NCBI RefSeq assembly: GCF_003814815.1
Contig: NZ_RKQQ01000003.1
Coordinates: 62,001-126,000, forward strand
DNA: 64,000 nt
From: Salisediminibacterium halotolerans
GTDB taxonomy: Bacteria; Bacillota; Bacilli; Bacillales; Salisediminibacteriaceae
Direction: 5' to 3'
Part shown: piece after piece, positions 7,557-19,910 of the stretch
Position numbering within the stretch: position 1 is the stretch's first letter
Layout: each line of letters starts with the position of its first letter
Translations under genes and position numbers: made by a program
The notes under the pieces: model-generated
Seen by the model: the letters and a program-made list of their open reading frames with translations, nothing else
Told to the model about the DNA's origin: nothing
The model's database searches: none

Positions 7557-9800
7557 ATGGTGACACGAGTTTTGAAGTTATATTTATCTCCGTTATTAAA
7601 ACAAGTGATCAGCCGGGTGAAGCAAACCGGCTCTTTTGATGTTGAGAAAACAGCTTTGCTCGGCGGGATTTGGGCCGCCGGGATGTTTGCTGTGGCTATT
7701 GGCGGTGCCGGCAATCCGACAGGGTATGGCATTTTTATTGACATTTTTGTTTACATTACGCTGCACAGCGTTTTATTTATTGCATCCGTATCGCTTGTCG
7801 GGATCATGTTATCCTTGCTGTTTATTCCGGTGCCGCGACTGACTGTCGGGGCGCTCTTTTACACGTTCGCACTCTGTTACTGGATGCTTGAAGAGGCAAA
7901 TATTTATGAGCCGTTCGCAGCATTCTTCAGCGGAATATACACAAATGCCGCATTTGCGCTCGGGTTGTTGGCCGCGCTGCTTAAAACGCCAACGTTAAAT
8001 GCAGGAACAAAAACAGCAGGCGCGGCGATTCCGGCTGCGATGATAAGTTTGTTTTTATTTTATTCGCCTTCGATCGAACATGAGGATCCGGGGTCTTCTT
8101 TCGACCATATGGGGGCTGTTAAGCCGATTGATGAACTTTCACCGGCGGCGGACGGCGTGTACAAGGTCGACCATTTCACTTACGGGAATGGCGAAGACCG
8201 GCACCGGGAGCGGTTTGCTGACAGTGTCGGTATTGTAACAAACACGGTCAACGCTTCGGCATACATTGATGATTGGGAAGATCGGCGGACAAAGTTTTGG
8301 GGATTTGATGAAACGGAACTGCCGCTTAACGGTGAAGTTTGGATGCCTGATACAGAAGAGGCAGAAAAGCATCCGCTCGTTTTAATGGTGCATGGCAATC
8401 ATCGTATGGAAAATTTTTCAGAAGGCGGGTATGAGTACCTCGGTGAAATGCTTGCTAGTCAAGGATTTATCGCGGTTTCTGTTGACCAAAATTTCTTGAA
8501 TTATTCCGGATGGTCGGGTATTCCCGATGATGATTATTGGCTCAGGGCATGGTTTCTGCTTCATCATTTAAACGAGATTGCCGGAATGTCAAGCGAACCG
8601 GGCAATCCGTTTTTTGAACGGACTGACCTTGAGAGCACGGCGCTGATAGGTCATTCCCGCGGGGGACAGGCAGCGGCTATGGTGGGAGATTACGAGCGCT
8701 GGTTTGCTGATGAGCCGGCGGCGGAAGTGATGAACGATATCGATCTTAAAAGCATTGTTTCCCTTGCTCCGACGGACACACAAGTCGATGATCAACGGCC
8801 TGAACTTTTTGATACGAGTTATTTATCGATTCACGGTGCGCTTGACGGCGATGTCCATAACTTTCACGGTGACAGACAGTACGGCCGAGTTAATATAGAA
8901 CCGGGGAGCGAGCATAAAAGAGCAGGGGTATATATTGCGGAGGCAAACCATAGCCAATTCAACACGGATTGGGGCCGGATGGATATGCGTCTTCCCGGCG
9001 GACTGCTTTTAAACCGAGAGCAACTGTTGGAACCGGATGAACAGCAAGAGGCAGCTAAAGTTTATATTTCTGCTTTTCTGCGCTCTACACTGACTGATGA
9101 GCGCCGGTTCGATCGATTGTTTAGGGATCCGCGCTATGGTGCAGATTGGCTCCCGGATACAAAGTATGTTACCCGTATGGAAGACGGCGCTTATCAAAGA
9201 CTCGTCGACTTTAATCAAGCCGAAAATGATTTTTCCTTTGCGGGCGGCGTATCGCTTGAAGCTGACGGGTTTGATCTGTACGATGTCCGCCAGGCTGTCA
9301 ACCGTTCAGGAAACCGCAAACGAACAGAAGGCGCGGTCGTTCAATTCCAAGCTGACGGGTTATTATCGTTTGAATTGCCAGATGACAATGCAGAAGACAT
9401 CCTGGCAGGTGAATACGAAACATTCGCTTTGTCGATGGCCAATCTTGACCGCAAGCTCAACGATGAAAAGGAAGAATTTAATTTTAATCATGTTCCGCAA
9501 GTTGAAGCCGTCTTAGTTATGAATAACGGCGAAAAAAAGTCTGCTGCGCTTGAACCTTTTGATCAAATCGCTGCATCGATTCATACGCAATATACCCGCA
9601 TCCCGGCTTTCGATGATTACATGCGCGAGGACAAGTATGCAGAGGCAATTGAACCGGTTTTTGGTCTTTATGAATGGCCGCTCGGCGCTTTTTCGCAAGA
9701 AGAAGAGGTCGATCTGTCAGAGCTTGACCGGATCGAGCTGCGTTTTACAGACGGACCAGGGAAGTTGATGATTGACGACATTGGATTTTTCAAAAAGTGA
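7557..9800 (+). CDS. Membrane-anchored alpha/beta hydrolase, 747 residues
   Basis: Five hydrophobic helices occupy about residues 28-175. An alpha/beta hydrolase domain follows (about 190-520): MVHGNHRMENF near 280, the nucleophile elbow GHSRGG (Ser about 367), a likely acid in the GALDGD region and a His in EANHSQFN. The remaining 220 residues are beta-rich and end in a DxxELDRIELRFTDGPGKLMIDDIGF motif like a carbohydrate-binding-type sandwich. The fold resembles PAF-acetylhydrolase/chlorophyllase-type esterases, with the catalytic part probably outside the membrane. Substrate unknown. GAGAGGA precedes the start; single gene. Confidence 0.75.
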   Translation: MVTRVLKLYLSPLLKQVISRVKQTGSFDVEKTALLGGIWAAGMFAVAIGGAGNPTGYGIFIDIFVYITLHSVLFIASVSLVGIMLSLLFIPVPRLTVGALFYTFALCYWMLEEANIYEPFAAFFSGIYTNAAFALGLLAALLKTPTLNAGTKTAGAAIPAAMISLFLFYSPSIEHEDPGSSFDHMGAVKPIDELSPAADGVYKVDHFTYGNGEDRHRERFADSVGIVTNTVNASAYIDDWEDRRTKFWGFDETELPLNGEVWMPDTEEAEKHPLVLMVHGNHRMENFSEGGYEYLGEMLASQGFIAVSVDQNFLNYSGWSGIPDDDYWLRAWFLLHHLNEIAGMSSEPGNPFFERTDLESTALIGHSRGGQAAAMVGDYERWFADEPAAEVMNDIDLKSIVSLAPTDTQVDDQRPELFDTSYLSIHGALDGDVHNFHGDRQYGRVNIEPGSEHKRAGVYIAEANHSQFNTDWGRMDMRLPGGLLLNREQLLEPDEQQEAAKVYISAFLRSTLTDERRFDRLFRDPRYGADWLPDTKYVTRMEDGAYQRLVDFNQAENDFSFAGGVSLEADGFDLYDVRQAVNRSGNRKRTEGAVVQFQADGLLSFELPDDNAEDILAGEYETFALSMANLDRKLNDEKEEFNFNHVPQVEAVLVMNNGEKKSAALEPFDQIAASIHTQYTRIPAFDDYMREDKYAEAIEPVFGLYEWPLGAFSQEEEVDLSELDRIELRFTDGPGKLMIDDIGFFKK

Positions 9801-9831
9801 AGATGAAAAATAAACGTGAGAATAAGCTTGC

Positions 9832-9876
9832 AGACCGGAGTATTCGGGATTTTGTCCCGCTCCGGTCTTTTCTTGT
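9832..9876 (+). terminator. Terminator after the membrane hydrolase
   Basis: AGACCGGAG pairs with CTCCGGTCT, with an inner CGGGA/TCCCG stem, followed by TTTCTT. Confidence 0.75.
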
Positions 9877-9908
9877 CCCGTTAAATAAAAAAATTTGTGA
9901 AAAAATTT

Positions 9909-9950
9909 CACGTTTCTCTATTAGAAACTTTGAGATAAACGTGTTACAAT
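9909..9950 (+). promoter_or_regulatory. gltB promoter with overlapping palindrome
   Basis: -35-like TAGAAA (9922-9927), 17-bp spacer, -10 TACAAT (9945-9950). A long imperfect palindrome (CACGTTTCTCT ... GAGATAAACGTG, 9909-9943) covers the -35 region. In B. subtilis the gltAB promoter is activated by the LysR-type GltC and repressed by TnrA; this site could be the counterpart. No gltC gene is next to it here. Confidence 0.5.
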
Positions 9951-10008
9951 TATCAAAATCTTTTTAATTCTGCAGTTTTCCTATTTATATAGGCTAAACA
10001 ATCAGCGG

Positions 10009-10045
10009 GGCCATGGAAGGGAGTGCAATTTACTCTTCCATGGTC
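10009..10045 (+). promoter_or_regulatory. Hairpin in the gltB leader RNA
   Basis: CCATGGAAG and CTTCCATGG close a stem extended by GAGT/ACTC around a short loop. It lies in a leader of about 150 nt between the predicted start point and the gltB ribosome site. No T-run follows, so it is not an ordinary terminator. Confidence 0.4.
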
Positions 10046-10105
10046 TCGTCAAGTGTTGATTGAACTGACAGAAAAAGAAAATTTCAGTTGAGGAGGAGCG
10101 TACTC

Positions 10106-13100
10106 ATGACTTATTTTGATTTTCCGGAACCGCAAGGACTGTATGACCCGCAAAATGAACATGAAGCTTGCGGAATCGGCATGATCGCTCATATTGACGG
10201 TCGCAAATCACACGATATTGTCCAAAATGCTATTACAACACTATGCAACCTGGAGCACCGCGGAGGTCAATCTGCTGATACAAGCACTGGGGACGGCGCC
10301 GGAATGATGACTCAAATTCCGCACCACTTCTTTTTAAAACAATTTCACAAGGAAGACGTAGCGCTTCCTGATGAGGGGCAGTACGGGATCGGTATGATCT
10401 TCTTCCCGCATGATCACAAAGCGCGCAAGAAAACACGCGCGATTTTAGAGCGGATCGTTCGCGAAGAAGGTCAACGAATACTCGGGTGGCGCACAGTGCC
10501 TGTGAATGACTCATTTGTCGGCCGCGAAGCGAAGAAATCTAAGCCGTTCATCCGTCAAATTGTTATCACACCGTCTGAGGAGTTAAAATCAGACCAAGAT
10601 GCGTTTGAACGCAAACTGTATGTGATTCGAAAACGGACCGAACAAGCAACGATGCATGACAAAGATTGTGAGAATTTCTATATTTGCAGTCTGTCTACCC
10701 GCACGATTGTTTACAAAGGTATGTTAATTCCTGAACAGCTGGATTCGTTTTACATTGATTTGAATCACCCGGATTTTGTCACTTCATTTGCATTTGTTCA
10801 CTCACGTTTCAGCACGAATACATTTCCAAGCTGGAAACGTTCGCACCCGAACAGATATACGATTCATAACGGTGAGTTTAACACCATTAAAGGAAATATT
10901 AATTGGATGATGGCACGGGAAAAAGCGGCAGCATCCGAAGCTTTTCCGCCGGAAGACTTAGAGAAAATCCTGCCGATTGTGGATACGAACGGCAGTGATT
11001 CATCGATGTTTGACAATGCATTTGAATTTTTGACCCTGTCCGGACGTTCGCTTGCGCATACAGCGATGATGATGATCCCGGAGCCGTGGGCTAACGATGA
11101 AACAATCGATCCGAAAAAACGCGATTTTTATGAGTATCACAGCACATTAATGGAACCTTGGGACGGACCGGCAGCGATTGCCTTCACAAACGGCAAGCAA
11201 ATTGGCGCCTGTCTGGACCGCAACGGTCTCCGTCCGGCACGCTACTACGTTACAAAAGATGATATGATCTTTCTCGGTTCAGAAGTCGGTGCTTTAGATG
11301 TATTTTCTGAAGACATTGCTTATAAAGACCGGCTCGAGCCGGGGAAAATGCTGCTCGTTGATTTAGAAGAGGGACGGATTATTCCTGATGAAGAGATTAA
11401 GCAGGAGATTGCCGAAGCTCATCCTTATCGCGAGTGGATTGATGAACACATGAAAAACATCAATCAGCTGCCAAAAGGCTATCCGGTTCAGCGTCCGTTT
11501 GAGAAAGAAAAGCTGGCCGAACAGCAGCTGGCTCACGGTTACACGAACGAAGAATTTGAAAAAATTATCAAACCGCTCGTTCAAGGAGGCAAGGATCCTG
11601 TCGGCTCAATGGGGTATGATTCGCCGATTGCCGTGCTCTCAAAACAGCCGCAGCTGCTTTACAATTATTTCAAGCAACTGTTTGCGCAAGTTACAAACCC
11701 GCCGATCGATGCTATTCGTGAAGAATTGATTACGCAAGTGTCGACGACAATCGGTGCGGAAGGAAATCTCGCAGATCCGAAAGCGGAAAACTGCGAGCAC
11801 ATTCGTTTAAATACGCCGATTTTATCAAACGAAGATTTGGAGGCGGTCCGGCACGTTAATGAACGAAGCTTCCGAGCGAAGACGCTGCTTACTTTGTTTG
11901 ATGTAACGAAAGAATCCGGTGAACTCGAACAGGCGTTAGAAGAGCTGTTTGACCGGGCAGATCAAGCGATTGAGGAAGGGAACACATTTTTAATTTTGTC
12001 TGACCGCGGCATTGATGAGTCGCATGCTTCGATCCCGGCGCTTCTTGCTGTTTCAGGTTTGCACCACCATCTGATCCGGCAAGGCACCCGCACAGGTGTA
12101 AGCATTTTATTAGAAACCGGGGAAGCGAGGGAAGTTCATCATTTCTCTACCCTAATCGGCTACGGTGCAGAAGGGATCAATCCGTATCTCGTATTCGATT
12201 CGTTGAAAGATTTGCTTGAGCGTAAAGAACTGGTCAAAATGCACCATAACGATGCTGTGCAAAAATATATTAAGTCCGTAACAGACGGAATTATGAAAGT
12301 CCTTTCAAAAATGGGGATTTCGACAATCCAAAGTTATCGCGGCGCACAAATTTTTGAAGCGATCGGTATTAACAGCGACGTGATTAACAAGTACTTCACG
12401 CGGACATCTACAAGAATCGGCGGAATCGGACTTGACCTCATCGAAGAAGAGACCCGTATACGTCATACGGCAGCCTTTCAGGAAAGCCGCGGCAAAGACA
12501 AGACGCTTGCTCCCGGTGATGAGTATCAATACCGGCAATTTGGCGAAGATCACCAGTACAATCCGCAGACAATTCATAAACTGCAGCACGCTTGCCGCTT
12601 AAATGATTATGAGCTGTTTAAAGAGTATTCGGAACTTTTGACAAATGAAGAAAATAACCTGCAGTCTGTACGAGGCCTGCTGAAAATGAAGAAGGCGCAA
12701 TCGGTTCCGATTGACGAAGTTGAATCGGTTGAGACGATTGTTAAACGGTTTAAAACCGGGGCGATGTCATACGGAGCAATCAGTCAAGAAGCACACGAAG
12801 CTTTAGCGATTGCCATGAACCGGATCGGCGGTCAAAGCAACTCCGGGGAAGGCGGCGAAGATATCGACCGTTTCACTGAAGACGAAAACGGCGATTCCCG
12901 CCGCAGTTCAATCAAGCAAGTTGCTTCCGGGCGCTTTGGCGTGAAAAGTCATTACCTTGTGAACGCTGATGAAATTCAAATTAAAATTGCACAAGGCGCG
13001 AAACCGGGTGAGGGCGGTCATTTGCCGGGTAATAAAGTCTATCCGTGGATCGCGGAAGTTCGCGGCTCAACGCCAGGTGTTGAATTAATTTCACCGCCTC

Positions 13101-14704
13101 CGCACCATGACATTTATTCGATTGAAGATTTGGCTGAGCTGATACACAATTTAAAAAATGCCAACCCGAGTGCACGGGTCAGCGTGAAACTCGTGTCAGC
13201 TGCCGGTGTCGGTACAATTGCTGCCGGTGTGGCAAAAGGCCGGGCTGATCTGGTGTTAATTTCCGGTTACGACGGCGGAACAGGCGCTGCACCGCGGACG
13301 AGTTTGAAGCATGCCGGTTTGCCGTGGGAAATCGGTTTAAGCGAAACACATCAAACATTATTGTTAAACGGACTGCGCGACCGAATAACCGTTGAAACAG
13401 ACGGAAAGATGATGAGCGGACGCGACGTTGTCGTCGCCTCCTTGCTGGGAGCTGAAGAATTCGGATTTTCAACGGCGCCGCTCGTTATTCTCGGCTGTGT
13501 AATGATGCGCGTTTGCCATTTAGATACATGTCCGGTCGGTGTGGCAACGCAAAATCCGGAGCTTCGTGCAAAGTTCATGGGTACGGCTGATCATGTCGAA
13601 AACTTTATGCTCTTTGTCGCACAAGAAGTGCGTGAATTGATGGCAGAGCTCGGTTTCCGGAATATGGACGATATGATCGGCCGAACAGATTTGCTTGAAG
13701 TAAATGAAGAGGTTCAACACTGGAAAGGGAATTCACTCGATTTGAGCAGTTTGCTCTACAAACCTGAGGTTCCTGCTCACATGCCGCGCCATAAAACACG
13801 CGAACAAGATCACGGTATTGATACTTCGCTTGATATGGAAGAATTAATTCCGTTTTGCGAAGATGCGTTAGAGCATAAAGTGCCGGTGAAAGGAACGTTT
13901 GCGATTCGAAATATTAACCGCGTTACCGGAACGATTCTCGGGAGCGAAATTTCTAAACGTTACGGCTTGGAAGGTCTTCCTGAAGACACGATTCGACTGA
14001 GCTTTAAAGGTTCGGCCGGTCAAAGCTTCGGTGCTTTTATTCCGAACGGAATGACGCTTAAATTGGTCGGAGACGCGAACGATTATGTCGGAAAAGGGCT
14101 TTCCGGCGGGAAAATCATTGTACGCGCTTCAAGACAGCGGACGTTTGTGCCGGAAGAAAATATTATTGCCGGAAATGTATGTTTTTACGGGGCGACTTCC
14201 GGTGAAGCCTACATTAACGGAAAAGCCGGCGAACGCTTCTGTGTGCGCAACAGCGGAGCGAAAGTAATTACAGAAGGTGTCGGCGACCATGCGTGTGAAT
14301 ATATGACCGGCGGAAAGGTTGTTGTTCTCGGCGAGACGGGCAGAAACTTTGCAGCCGGAATGTCAGGCGGGATTGCGTACGTTCTTGACGAAAGTCCGGA
14401 GCCGTTTGCTGATAAATGCAATCAAGGTTTAGTCACGCTGGAACCGCTGGAAAGCGAAGAAGAAACGGCGATGATTTATGACATGATCAAACGTCATGTT
14501 GAGCACACTTACAGCGACAAAGGGAAGTACGTCTTAAAAAATTGGGATGCGCTCGTGGCGAAGTTCGTCCGTGTCGTGCCAAAAGATTATTTGGCAATTC
14601 AAAACCGTATTCAAGAACTTCTCGAAGAAGGAATTGAGTCGTACGATGCGCAAATGACTGCTTTTGAAGAAAGCAAGAAACAAAAAGCGGCACTGCTTAA
14701 GTGA
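10106..14704 (+). CDS. gltB: Glutamate synthase (NADPH) large subunit
   Basis: 1532 residues from ATG 10106, preceded by AGGAGG at 10091-10096. The mature enzyme should start at Cys22 in HEACGIGM after removal of a 21-residue propeptide; this Cys is the glutaminase nucleophile. The N-terminal glutamine amidotransferase domain (to about 430) is followed by a central domain, the FMN-binding synthase domain (about 800-1180) with the [3Fe-4S] ligands [15 protein letters not shown] near 1130, and a C-terminal beta-helix GXGXG domain. With GltD it makes two glutamates from glutamine and 2-oxoglutarate in the cytoplasm. gltD follows 23 bases later as an operon. Confidence 0.97.
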   Translation: MTYFDFPEPQGLYDPQNEHEACGIGMIAHIDGRKSHDIVQNAITTLCNLEHRGGQSADTSTGDGAGMMTQIPHHFFLKQFHKEDVALPDEGQYGIGMIFFPHDHKARKKTRAILERIVREEGQRILGWRTVPVNDSFVGREAKKSKPFIRQIVITPSEELKSDQDAFERKLYVIRKRTEQATMHDKDCENFYICSLSTRTIVYKGMLIPEQLDSFYIDLNHPDFVTSFAFVHSRFSTNTFPSWKRSHPNRYTIHNGEFNTIKGNINWMMAREKAAASEAFPPEDLEKILPIVDTNGSDSSMFDNAFEFLTLSGRSLAHTAMMMIPEPWANDETIDPKKRDFYEYHSTLMEPWDGPAAIAFTNGKQIGACLDRNGLRPARYYVTKDDMIFLGSEVGALDVFSEDIAYKDRLEPGKMLLVDLEEGRIIPDEEIKQEIAEAHPYREWIDEHMKNINQLPKGYPVQRPFEKEKLAEQQLAHGYTNEEFEKIIKPLVQGGKDPVGSMGYDSPIAVLSKQPQLLYNYFKQLFAQVTNPPIDAIREELITQVSTTIGAEGNLADPKAENCEHIRLNTPILSNEDLEAVRHVNERSFRAKTLLTLFDVTKESGELEQALEELFDRADQAIEEGNTFLILSDRGIDESHASIPALLAVSGLHHHLIRQGTRTGVSILLETGEAREVHHFSTLIGYGAEGINPYLVFDSLKDLLERKELVKMHHNDAVQKYIKSVTDGIMKVLSKMGISTIQSYRGAQIFEAIGINSDVINKYFTRTSTRIGGIGLDLIEEETRIRHTAAFQESRGKDKTLAPGDEYQYRQFGEDHQYNPQTIHKLQHACRLNDYELFKEYSELLTNEENNLQSVRGLLKMKKAQSVPIDEVESVETIVKRFKTGAMSYGAISQEAHEALAIAMNRIGGQSNSGEGGEDIDRFTEDENGDSRRSSIKQVASGRFGVKSHYLVNADEIQIKIAQGAKPGEGGHLPGNKVYPWIAEVRGSTPGVELISPPPHHDIYSIEDLAELIHNLKNANPSARVSVKLVSAAGVGTIAAGVAKGRADLVLISGYDGGTGAAPRTSLKHAGLPWEIGLSETHQTLLLNGLRDRITVETDGKMMSGRDVVVASLLGAEEFGFSTAPLVILGCVMMRVCHLDTCPVGVATQNPELRAKFMGTADHVENFMLFVAQEVRELMAELGFRNMDDMIGRTDLLEVNEEVQHWKGNSLDLSSLLYKPEVPAHMPRHKTREQDHGIDTSLDMEELIPFCEDALEHKVPVKGTFAIRNINRVTGTILGSEISKRYGLEGLPEDTIRLSFKGSAGQSFGAFIPNGMTLKLVGDANDYVGKGLSGGKIIVRASRQRTFVPEENIIAGNVCFYGATSGEAYINGKAGERFCVRNSGAKVITEGVGDHACEYMTGGKVVVLGETGRNFAAGMSGGIAYVLDESPEPFADKCNQGLVTLEPLESEEETAMIYDMIKRHVEHTYSDKGKYVLKNWDALVAKFVRVVPKDYLAIQNRIQELLEEGIESYDAQMTAFEESKKQKAALLK

Positions 14705-14727
14705 TACAAAGGAGGGATCGATAACCG

Positions 14728-16215
14728 ATGGGCAAAGTGACAGGATTTATGGAATATAAACGGCAGTCACAACATACACGTGACCCTGGTGAACGAATCA
14801 AAGACTGGGATGATTATACGATCCCGCTTACAGAAGAGGAAGTACAAGAACAAGGAGCGCGCTGCATGGATTGCGGCGTACCGACTTGTCATACAGGAAT
14901 GGAAATTGAAAACGGGACATCCGGGTGTCCCGTTTACCACCTCATTCCCGAATGGAACGATCTTGTTTATCGCGGACAATGGCGCGAGGCGCTGAAAAAA
15001 GAGCATGAAATGAATAACTTTCCGGAATTTACCGGCTATACGTGCCCGGCTCCTTGTGAAGGCGCATGTGTTTTAGGGATTAACGAACCGCCGGTGGCGA
15101 TTCGCACGGTTGAACGGTCTATTATCGATAAAGGCTTTGCTGAGGGCTGGGTCCAGCCGAAGCCGCCGAAACAACGGACCGGAAAACATGTTGCCGTTGT
15201 CGGCTCCGGCCCGGCTGGAATGGCTGCGGCCGACCAGTTGAATAAAGCCGGTCATAATGTCACTGTTTATGAGCGGGATGACCGCCCGGGCGGCCTGCTC
15301 ACGTACGGCATTCCCGAGGCGAAATTGCCTTATTATATCGTTGAACGGCGCATTCAGCTGTTAAAAGACGAAGGCATCACATTTGTGACGAATACAAAAA
15401 TCGGCGAAGATATTACAGCAGATAAGCTCAAAGAAGACAACGATGCGGTGATCCTTTGTACCGGAGCCACGCAGCACCGTGATATTCCTGCAGAAGGAAG
15501 TCACTTGAACGGTGTACATTATGCAATGGATTTTCTGCACAGCAATACGAAAAGTCTGCTTGATTCAGATTATGAAGACGGCGAATACATCTCGGCCGAA
15601 GGGAAAAATGTTGTTGTCATCGGCGGCGGCGACACCGGTACCGATTGTATTGCAACGTCTATGCGCCACGGCTGCAAGAACTTAACGCAGTTTGATATTT
15701 ACCGAAAACGCGGTGATGAGCGGGATGTTGAAGCGAACCCATGGCCGCAGTGGCCGATCGTGCACCGTGATGAGTACGGTCATAAAGAGGCAGCAGCTGT
15801 TTTCGGCAAAGACCCCCGCGCTTACGGCGTGATGACAACCCGCTTTGTCGGTGACGATGACGGGAATTTAAAAGAAGTTCATACGGTAGAAGTCGAATCG
15901 AAAAAAGAAAAAGACGGAAGGCGGATTCGTAAAGAAATTCCCGGCACAGAACAGGTTTGGCCGGCTGAACTCGTCTTTTTAGCGATCGGTTTCAGCGGAC
16001 CGGAACAAAGCTTGATCGAACAGTTTGGTGTTGAAACAACCGATTGGTCGACGGTGAAAGCGGAGCATGAAGATTATCGCACGAATGTCGACGGGGTCTT
16101 TTCTGCCGGCGACATGCGACGCGGACAAAGCCTTGTTGTTTGGGCAATTAATGAAGGCCGCGGTGTTGCACGCGAATGCGACCGTTATTTGATGGGAAGC
16201 ACCGTCTTGCCGTAA
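14728..16215 (+). CDS. gltD: Glutamate synthase (NADPH) small subunit
   Basis: 495 residues, AGGAGGG before the ATG. The N-terminal Fe-S region carries [10 protein letters not shown] and [12 protein letters not shown] Cys sets (about residues 47-115). An FAD-binding [13 protein letters not shown] motif sits near 157 and an NADPH-binding GGGDTGTDC motif near 298. It feeds electrons from NADPH to GltB. Length and domain order are those of the B. subtilis enzyme. Co-transcribed with gltB and followed by a strong terminator. Confidence 0.97.
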   Translation: MGKVTGFMEYKRQSQHTRDPGERIKDWDDYTIPLTEEEVQEQGARCMDCGVPTCHTGMEIENGTSGCPVYHLIPEWNDLVYRGQWREALKKEHEMNNFPEFTGYTCPAPCEGACVLGINEPPVAIRTVERSIIDKGFAEGWVQPKPPKQRTGKHVAVVGSGPAGMAAADQLNKAGHNVTVYERDDRPGGLLTYGIPEAKLPYYIVERRIQLLKDEGITFVTNTKIGEDITADKLKEDNDAVILCTGATQHRDIPAEGSHLNGVHYAMDFLHSNTKSLLDSDYEDGEYISAEGKNVVVIGGGDTGTDCIATSMRHGCKNLTQFDIYRKRGDERDVEANPWPQWPIVHRDEYGHKEAAAVFGKDPRAYGVMTTRFVGDDDGNLKEVHTVEVESKKEKDGRRIRKEIPGTEQVWPAELVFLAIGFSGPEQSLIEQFGVETTDWSTVKAEHEDYRTNVDGVFSAGDMRRGQSLVVWAINEGRGVARECDRYLMGSTVLP

Positions 16216-16235
16216 AACTTAAAATTAGTCAGTAC

Positions 16236-16270
16236 CCCCCCCTCACCTTTTAACAGGTGAGGGGATTTTT
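16236..16270 (+). terminator. gltBD terminator
   Basis: CCCTCACCT pairs with AGGTGAGGG, followed by GATTTTTG. The 5' arm is preceded by a run of eight C residues, a likely slippage tract. Confidence 0.85.
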
Positions 16271-16302
16271 GTAAGAAATAAGACCTATTTATAAAAAATA
16301 GC

Positions 16303-16330
16303 TTGAAAATCTGTTCATTTGTTATATAAT
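16303..16330 (+). promoter_or_regulatory. Sigma-A promoter of the malate synthase-isocitrate lyase operon
   Basis: TTGAAA, 16-bp spacer, TATAAT (16325-16330). The -10 is a perfect match and the -35 matches five of six. Confidence 0.75.
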
Positions 16331-16345
16331 AAAAAACATATAATC

Positions 16346-16364
16346 TAACTGTATTATAACAGTT
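16346..16364. promoter_or_regulatory. Palindromic operator downstream of the glyoxylate-operon promoter
   Basis: AACTGT and ACAGTT arms with a six-base centre, lying just after the predicted start point where a repressor would block transcription. The 17-bp form TAACTGTATTATAACAG recurs at 34800-34816 with only two differences. Confidence 0.55.
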
Positions 16365-16389
16365 GGTTTTAAATTAAAGGAGGGATTAT

Positions 16390-18594
16390 GTGAAGAGTTA
16401 CAGCCGGCGGGGCAACATGCAAATTGCGGATGTATTCGCAGCATTTCTTGAAGAAGAATTACTTCCGAAAACGAAGCTTGACAAAGAACTCTTTTGGAGC
16501 GGATTTGAAAAACTCTTAACCTCCTTCCATGAACGGAACAAATCGCTGCTCAAAATGCGAAGTGACTTTCAAAACCGTTTGGATGAGTATCACAGACCGG
16601 AAAAGGGAGGGAAGGATAAACAAGCGTATCAAGATTGGCTGGAAGAAATCGGATATATCGAACCTCTGACAGAGCGTTTCACTGTAGAAACGAAGAACCT
16701 CGATCCGGAAGTCAACACACAAGCCGGTCCGCAGCTCGTCGTACCGGTCAATAACGCCCGGTATGCTGTCAATGCAGCAAATGCCAGGTGGGGAAGTTTG
16801 TACGATTCATTGTACGGAACAGATGTTTTGAATGAAGAAGGGGGAGCTGAGCGCAAAGCAGACGGGTATAACCCTGTCAGAGGTGAAAAAGTGATCGCTT
16901 ACAGCAAAACGTTTTTAGATGAGAGGTTTCCGCTCGCTTCCGGCAGTCACCACAACGTTCGACGGTATTATGTTGCAAACGAAACGCTTTACAGTGAAAC
17001 AGCTCATGAAACCGTGCAGCTGAAAAACCGTGATCAGTTTCAAGGATTTCAAGGTGAAATGAATGAACCTTCAGCCATTTTACTTAAAAACAACGGGCTG
17101 CATATTGAACTGCAAATCGATCGGAGCGATCGCATCGGCGAAGACGATCCGGCTGGGTTAAAAGATATTGCAACAGAAGCAGCGACGACGACGATTATGG
17201 ACTTTGAAGATTCGGTTGCGGCAGTTGACCCGGAAGACAAAACGGAAGTTTACCGGCACTGGCTGCAATTGATTGACGGGACGCTGACAGCGGGGTTTTA
17301 CAAAAATGGCAAAGAAACGAAGCGCGCGTTAAATCCTGATCGGACGTATCAATCACCGTTTGGCGGAGAAGGAAACCTTTCCCTTCCGGGACGTTCGTTA
17401 ATGCTTGTGAGAAATGTCGGTCATTTAATGACGACAGATTTAGTTTATTTACCGAACGGAGAAGAAGCATTTGAAGGTTTAATTGACGCAGTGATTTCTG
17501 GATTGACCGGTCACATTGATCTGTCTGAGCGCGGTGTATACGGGAATTCGAAAACCGGCTCCGTTTATATTGTTAAACCGAAAATGCACGGTTCAGCAGA
17601 AGCAGCTTTTACAAATGAGCTGATGACAGAGACAGAAAAGCTGACAGGCATTCCTGAACATTCGATTAAAGTCGGTGTCATGGATGAAGAACGGCGGACA
17701 TCATTAAATTTGCATAATGTGATTAATGAGGTGAAAGAACGGATATTTTTCATCAACACCGGTTTTCTTGACCGCACAGGCGATGATATTCATTCGGTTA
17801 TGGCATCCGGTCCGATGATTAGAAAAGGGGAAATGAAATCGTCGGTTTGGCTCGATGCTTACGAACGCGCGAACGTTTATCACGGCTTGCAGCTTAACTT
17901 GCATGAGAGCGGACAAATCGGCAAGGGAATGTGGGCGATGCCGGAAGAAATGGCCCGAATGATGAGCGAGAAAGGATCGCAGCTCGAAGCCGGCGCAAAC
18001 ACAGCCTGGGTGCCGTCTCCGACTGCTGCTGTGCTTCATGCGCTGCATTATCATGCTGTCGATACGCCTGCTGTGCAAAAAAGGTTGCAACAAACAAGTG
18101 AAAATCCGGCGGATAAGATGCTCGAGATTCCGCTGAGCCAACGCCATTTTACGGCTGAAGAAGTTGAAGAGGAATTAAAAAATAATGCGCAAGGGATTTT
18201 GGGTTACGTTGTCCGCTGGGTTGAACAAGGTGTCGGCTGTTCAAAAGTGCCGGATATCAATAACGTGCACTTAATGGAAGACAGAGCGACGCTTCGCATA
18301 TCAAGTCAGCATATGATGAATTGGCTCCATCACGGCGTATGTACAAAAGAGCAGGTGATGCGGGTTATGCATGAGATGGCCGCTGTTGTGGACCGTCAAA
18401 ATGAAGGCGATCCTGCTTATGAACCGATGTCGGTTCAGCCGGAAACATCGACCGCTTTTCAAGCCGCGCTCGAACTGGTTTTTACTGCGAAAGAACAGCC
18501 AAACGGGTACACAGAACCGATTTTGCATCGGCGGCGCCGCGAATATAAAGAATATATCGCCAATAAATCCAAAAAAGGGGAGATGATTCAATGA
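16390..18594 (+). CDS. glcB: Malate synthase G
   Basis: 734 residues, the long monomeric G form (about 720-730 usual) rather than the shorter A form. It condenses glyoxylate and acetyl-CoA to malate. [18 protein letters not shown] segment near residue 275 holds acidic Mg-site residues, and [13 protein letters not shown] and GKGMWAMPE blocks are typical of the family. The GTG start at 16390 follows GGAGGG by five bases and fits family alignments; an out-of-frame ATG two bases earlier meets an immediate TGA. Its stop overlaps the isocitrate lyase start by four bases (ATGA), so the two are translationally coupled for the glyoxylate shunt. Confidence 0.95.
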   Translation: MKSYSRRGNMQIADVFAAFLEEELLPKTKLDKELFWSGFEKLLTSFHERNKSLLKMRSDFQNRLDEYHRPEKGGKDKQAYQDWLEEIGYIEPLTERFTVETKNLDPEVNTQAGPQLVVPVNNARYAVNAANARWGSLYDSLYGTDVLNEEGGAERKADGYNPVRGEKVIAYSKTFLDERFPLASGSHHNVRRYYVANETLYSETAHETVQLKNRDQFQGFQGEMNEPSAILLKNNGLHIELQIDRSDRIGEDDPAGLKDIATEAATTTIMDFEDSVAAVDPEDKTEVYRHWLQLIDGTLTAGFYKNGKETKRALNPDRTYQSPFGGEGNLSLPGRSLMLVRNVGHLMTTDLVYLPNGEEAFEGLIDAVISGLTGHIDLSERGVYGNSKTGSVYIVKPKMHGSAEAAFTNELMTETEKLTGIPEHSIKVGVMDEERRTSLNLHNVINEVKERIFFINTGFLDRTGDDIHSVMASGPMIRKGEMKSSVWLDAYERANVYHGLQLNLHESGQIGKGMWAMPEEMARMMSEKGSQLEAGANTAWVPSPTAAVLHALHYHAVDTPAVQKRLQQTSENPADKMLEIPLSQRHFTAEEVEEELKNNAQGILGYVVRWVEQGVGCSKVPDINNVHLMEDRATLRISSQHMMNWLHHGVCTKEQVMRVMHEMAAVVDRQNEGDPAYEPMSVQPETSTAFQAALELVFTAKEQPNGYTEPILHRRRREYKEYIANKSKKGEMIQ

Positions 18595-19862
18595 GAACGA
18601 ATGAGCGAACCGATGTGATTGACCAGTGGGATTCCGAGAGATACAGCTTAGTTGAACGCCCATACAGCCGAGCGGATGTCGAAAAATTACGCGGATCGGT
18701 GATGATCGAGCATACATTGGCCCGCCGCGGTGCGGAAAAACTATGGTCAGATATGGAAAACAAGCCGTTTATCCGGGCGCTCGGGGCGTTGACCGGGAAC
18801 CAGGCTTTGCAGCAAGTCAAGGCGGGGTTGAATGCCATTTACTTAAGCGGCTGGCAAGTTGCGGCAGACAACAATCTCGCCGGACAAATGTATCCCGATC
18901 AAAGCCTGTATCCGGCTAACAGCGTGCCGAATGTCGTTAAAAGCATTAACCAAACGTTTCAGCGCGCCGACCAAATCCAGCATGTTGAAGGAAATGACGA
19001 GATTGATTATTTTGCACCGATCGTTGCCGATATGGAAGCCGGATTCGGCGGACCGTTAAACGTTTATGAAATGACAAAAGCGATGATTGAGGCCGGGGCT
19101 GCCGGAGTTCATTTGGAAGATCAGCTCTCTTCGGAGAAAAAGTGCGGTCACTTGGGCGGGAAAGTGCTATTGCCGACACAAGTCGCGATTAAAAATTTAA
19201 TTTCAGCGAGACTCGCGGCAGATGTCAGCAACGTGTCAACGGTTATCGTTGCCCGTACTGATGCGAATGCGGCCGATTTAATTACGAGCGATATCGACCC
19301 TTACGATCAGCCGTTTTTAACCGGTGAACGGACAGAGGAAGGGTTTTACCGCACAAACAGCGGGATTGATCAGGCGATTAACCGCGGGTTGGCTTACGCA
19401 CCGTATGCGGATTTGATATGGTGCGAAACGAGCGAACCGAATCTTGATGAAGCGCAGAAATTTGCTGAGGCCATCCATGCTGAATTTCCCGGCAAAAAAC
19501 TTGCCTACAATTGTTCACCTTCGTTCAATTGGGCGAAAAAACTGGATGAAGACACGATCGCCCGTTTTCAAGAAGAGCTCGGCGAGATGGGGTATACTTT
19601 CCAATTCGTCACCCTTGCCGGCTTCCATGCGTTGAATCACAGCATGTTCACATTAGCTAATGAGTATAAAGAAGACGGAATGGCTGCTTATTCCCGCCTG
19701 CAGCAAGCGGAATTCTCCTCAGAAAAAGACGGATATTCTGCGACGCGACACCAACGGGAAGTCGGAACAGGTTATTTTGATGAAGTTTCGCAAGTCATTG
19801 CCGGCGGGGCTTCCTCGACATTGGCGCTCTCCGGTTCGACAGAAACAGCCCAGTTCAAATAA
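18591..19862 (+). CDS. aceA: Isocitrate lyase
   Basis: 423 residues. The signature KKCGHLGG with catalytic Cys185 is intact, preceded by the Mg-binding DMEAGFGG block (about 147-154). It splits isocitrate into succinate and glyoxylate, which the upstream malate synthase then uses, letting the cell grow on acetate or fatty acids. AAAGGGGAG within the end of malate synthase is its ribosome site; the four-base ATGA overlap shows coupling. A GC-rich hairpin follows. Confidence 0.96.
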   Translation: MRTNERTDVIDQWDSERYSLVERPYSRADVEKLRGSVMIEHTLARRGAEKLWSDMENKPFIRALGALTGNQALQQVKAGLNAIYLSGWQVAADNNLAGQMYPDQSLYPANSVPNVVKSINQTFQRADQIQHVEGNDEIDYFAPIVADMEAGFGGPLNVYEMTKAMIEAGAAGVHLEDQLSSEKKCGHLGGKVLLPTQVAIKNLISARLAADVSNVSTVIVARTDANAADLITSDIDPYDQPFLTGERTEEGFYRTNSGIDQAINRGLAYAPYADLIWCETSEPNLDEAQKFAEAIHAEFPGKKLAYNCSPSFNWAKKLDEDTIARFQEELGEMGYTFQFVTLAGFHALNHSMFTLANEYKEDGMAAYSRLQQAEFSSEKDGYSATRHQREVGTGYFDEVSQVIAGGASSTLALSGSTETAQFK

Positions 19863-19870
19863 AAAGCACT

Positions 19871-19904
19871 AGAAGCTCCTTTGCCTAACAGCAAAGGAGC
19901 TTCT
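19871..19904. terminator. Hairpin between isocitrate lyase and DinB genes
   Basis: AGAAGCTCCTTTG and CAAAGGAGCTTCT form a perfect 13-bp stem between convergent genes; T-runs are poor on both sides. Confidence 0.65.
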
Positions 19905-19910
19905 GATCAT

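Noticed and set aside
16347-16364. LexA/SOS box in the glyoxylate-operon promoter
   Set aside because: The CTGT/ACAG spacing is six, not eight as in the proteobacterial LexA box, and the Bacillus LexA site has a different form (GAAC-N4-GTTC).
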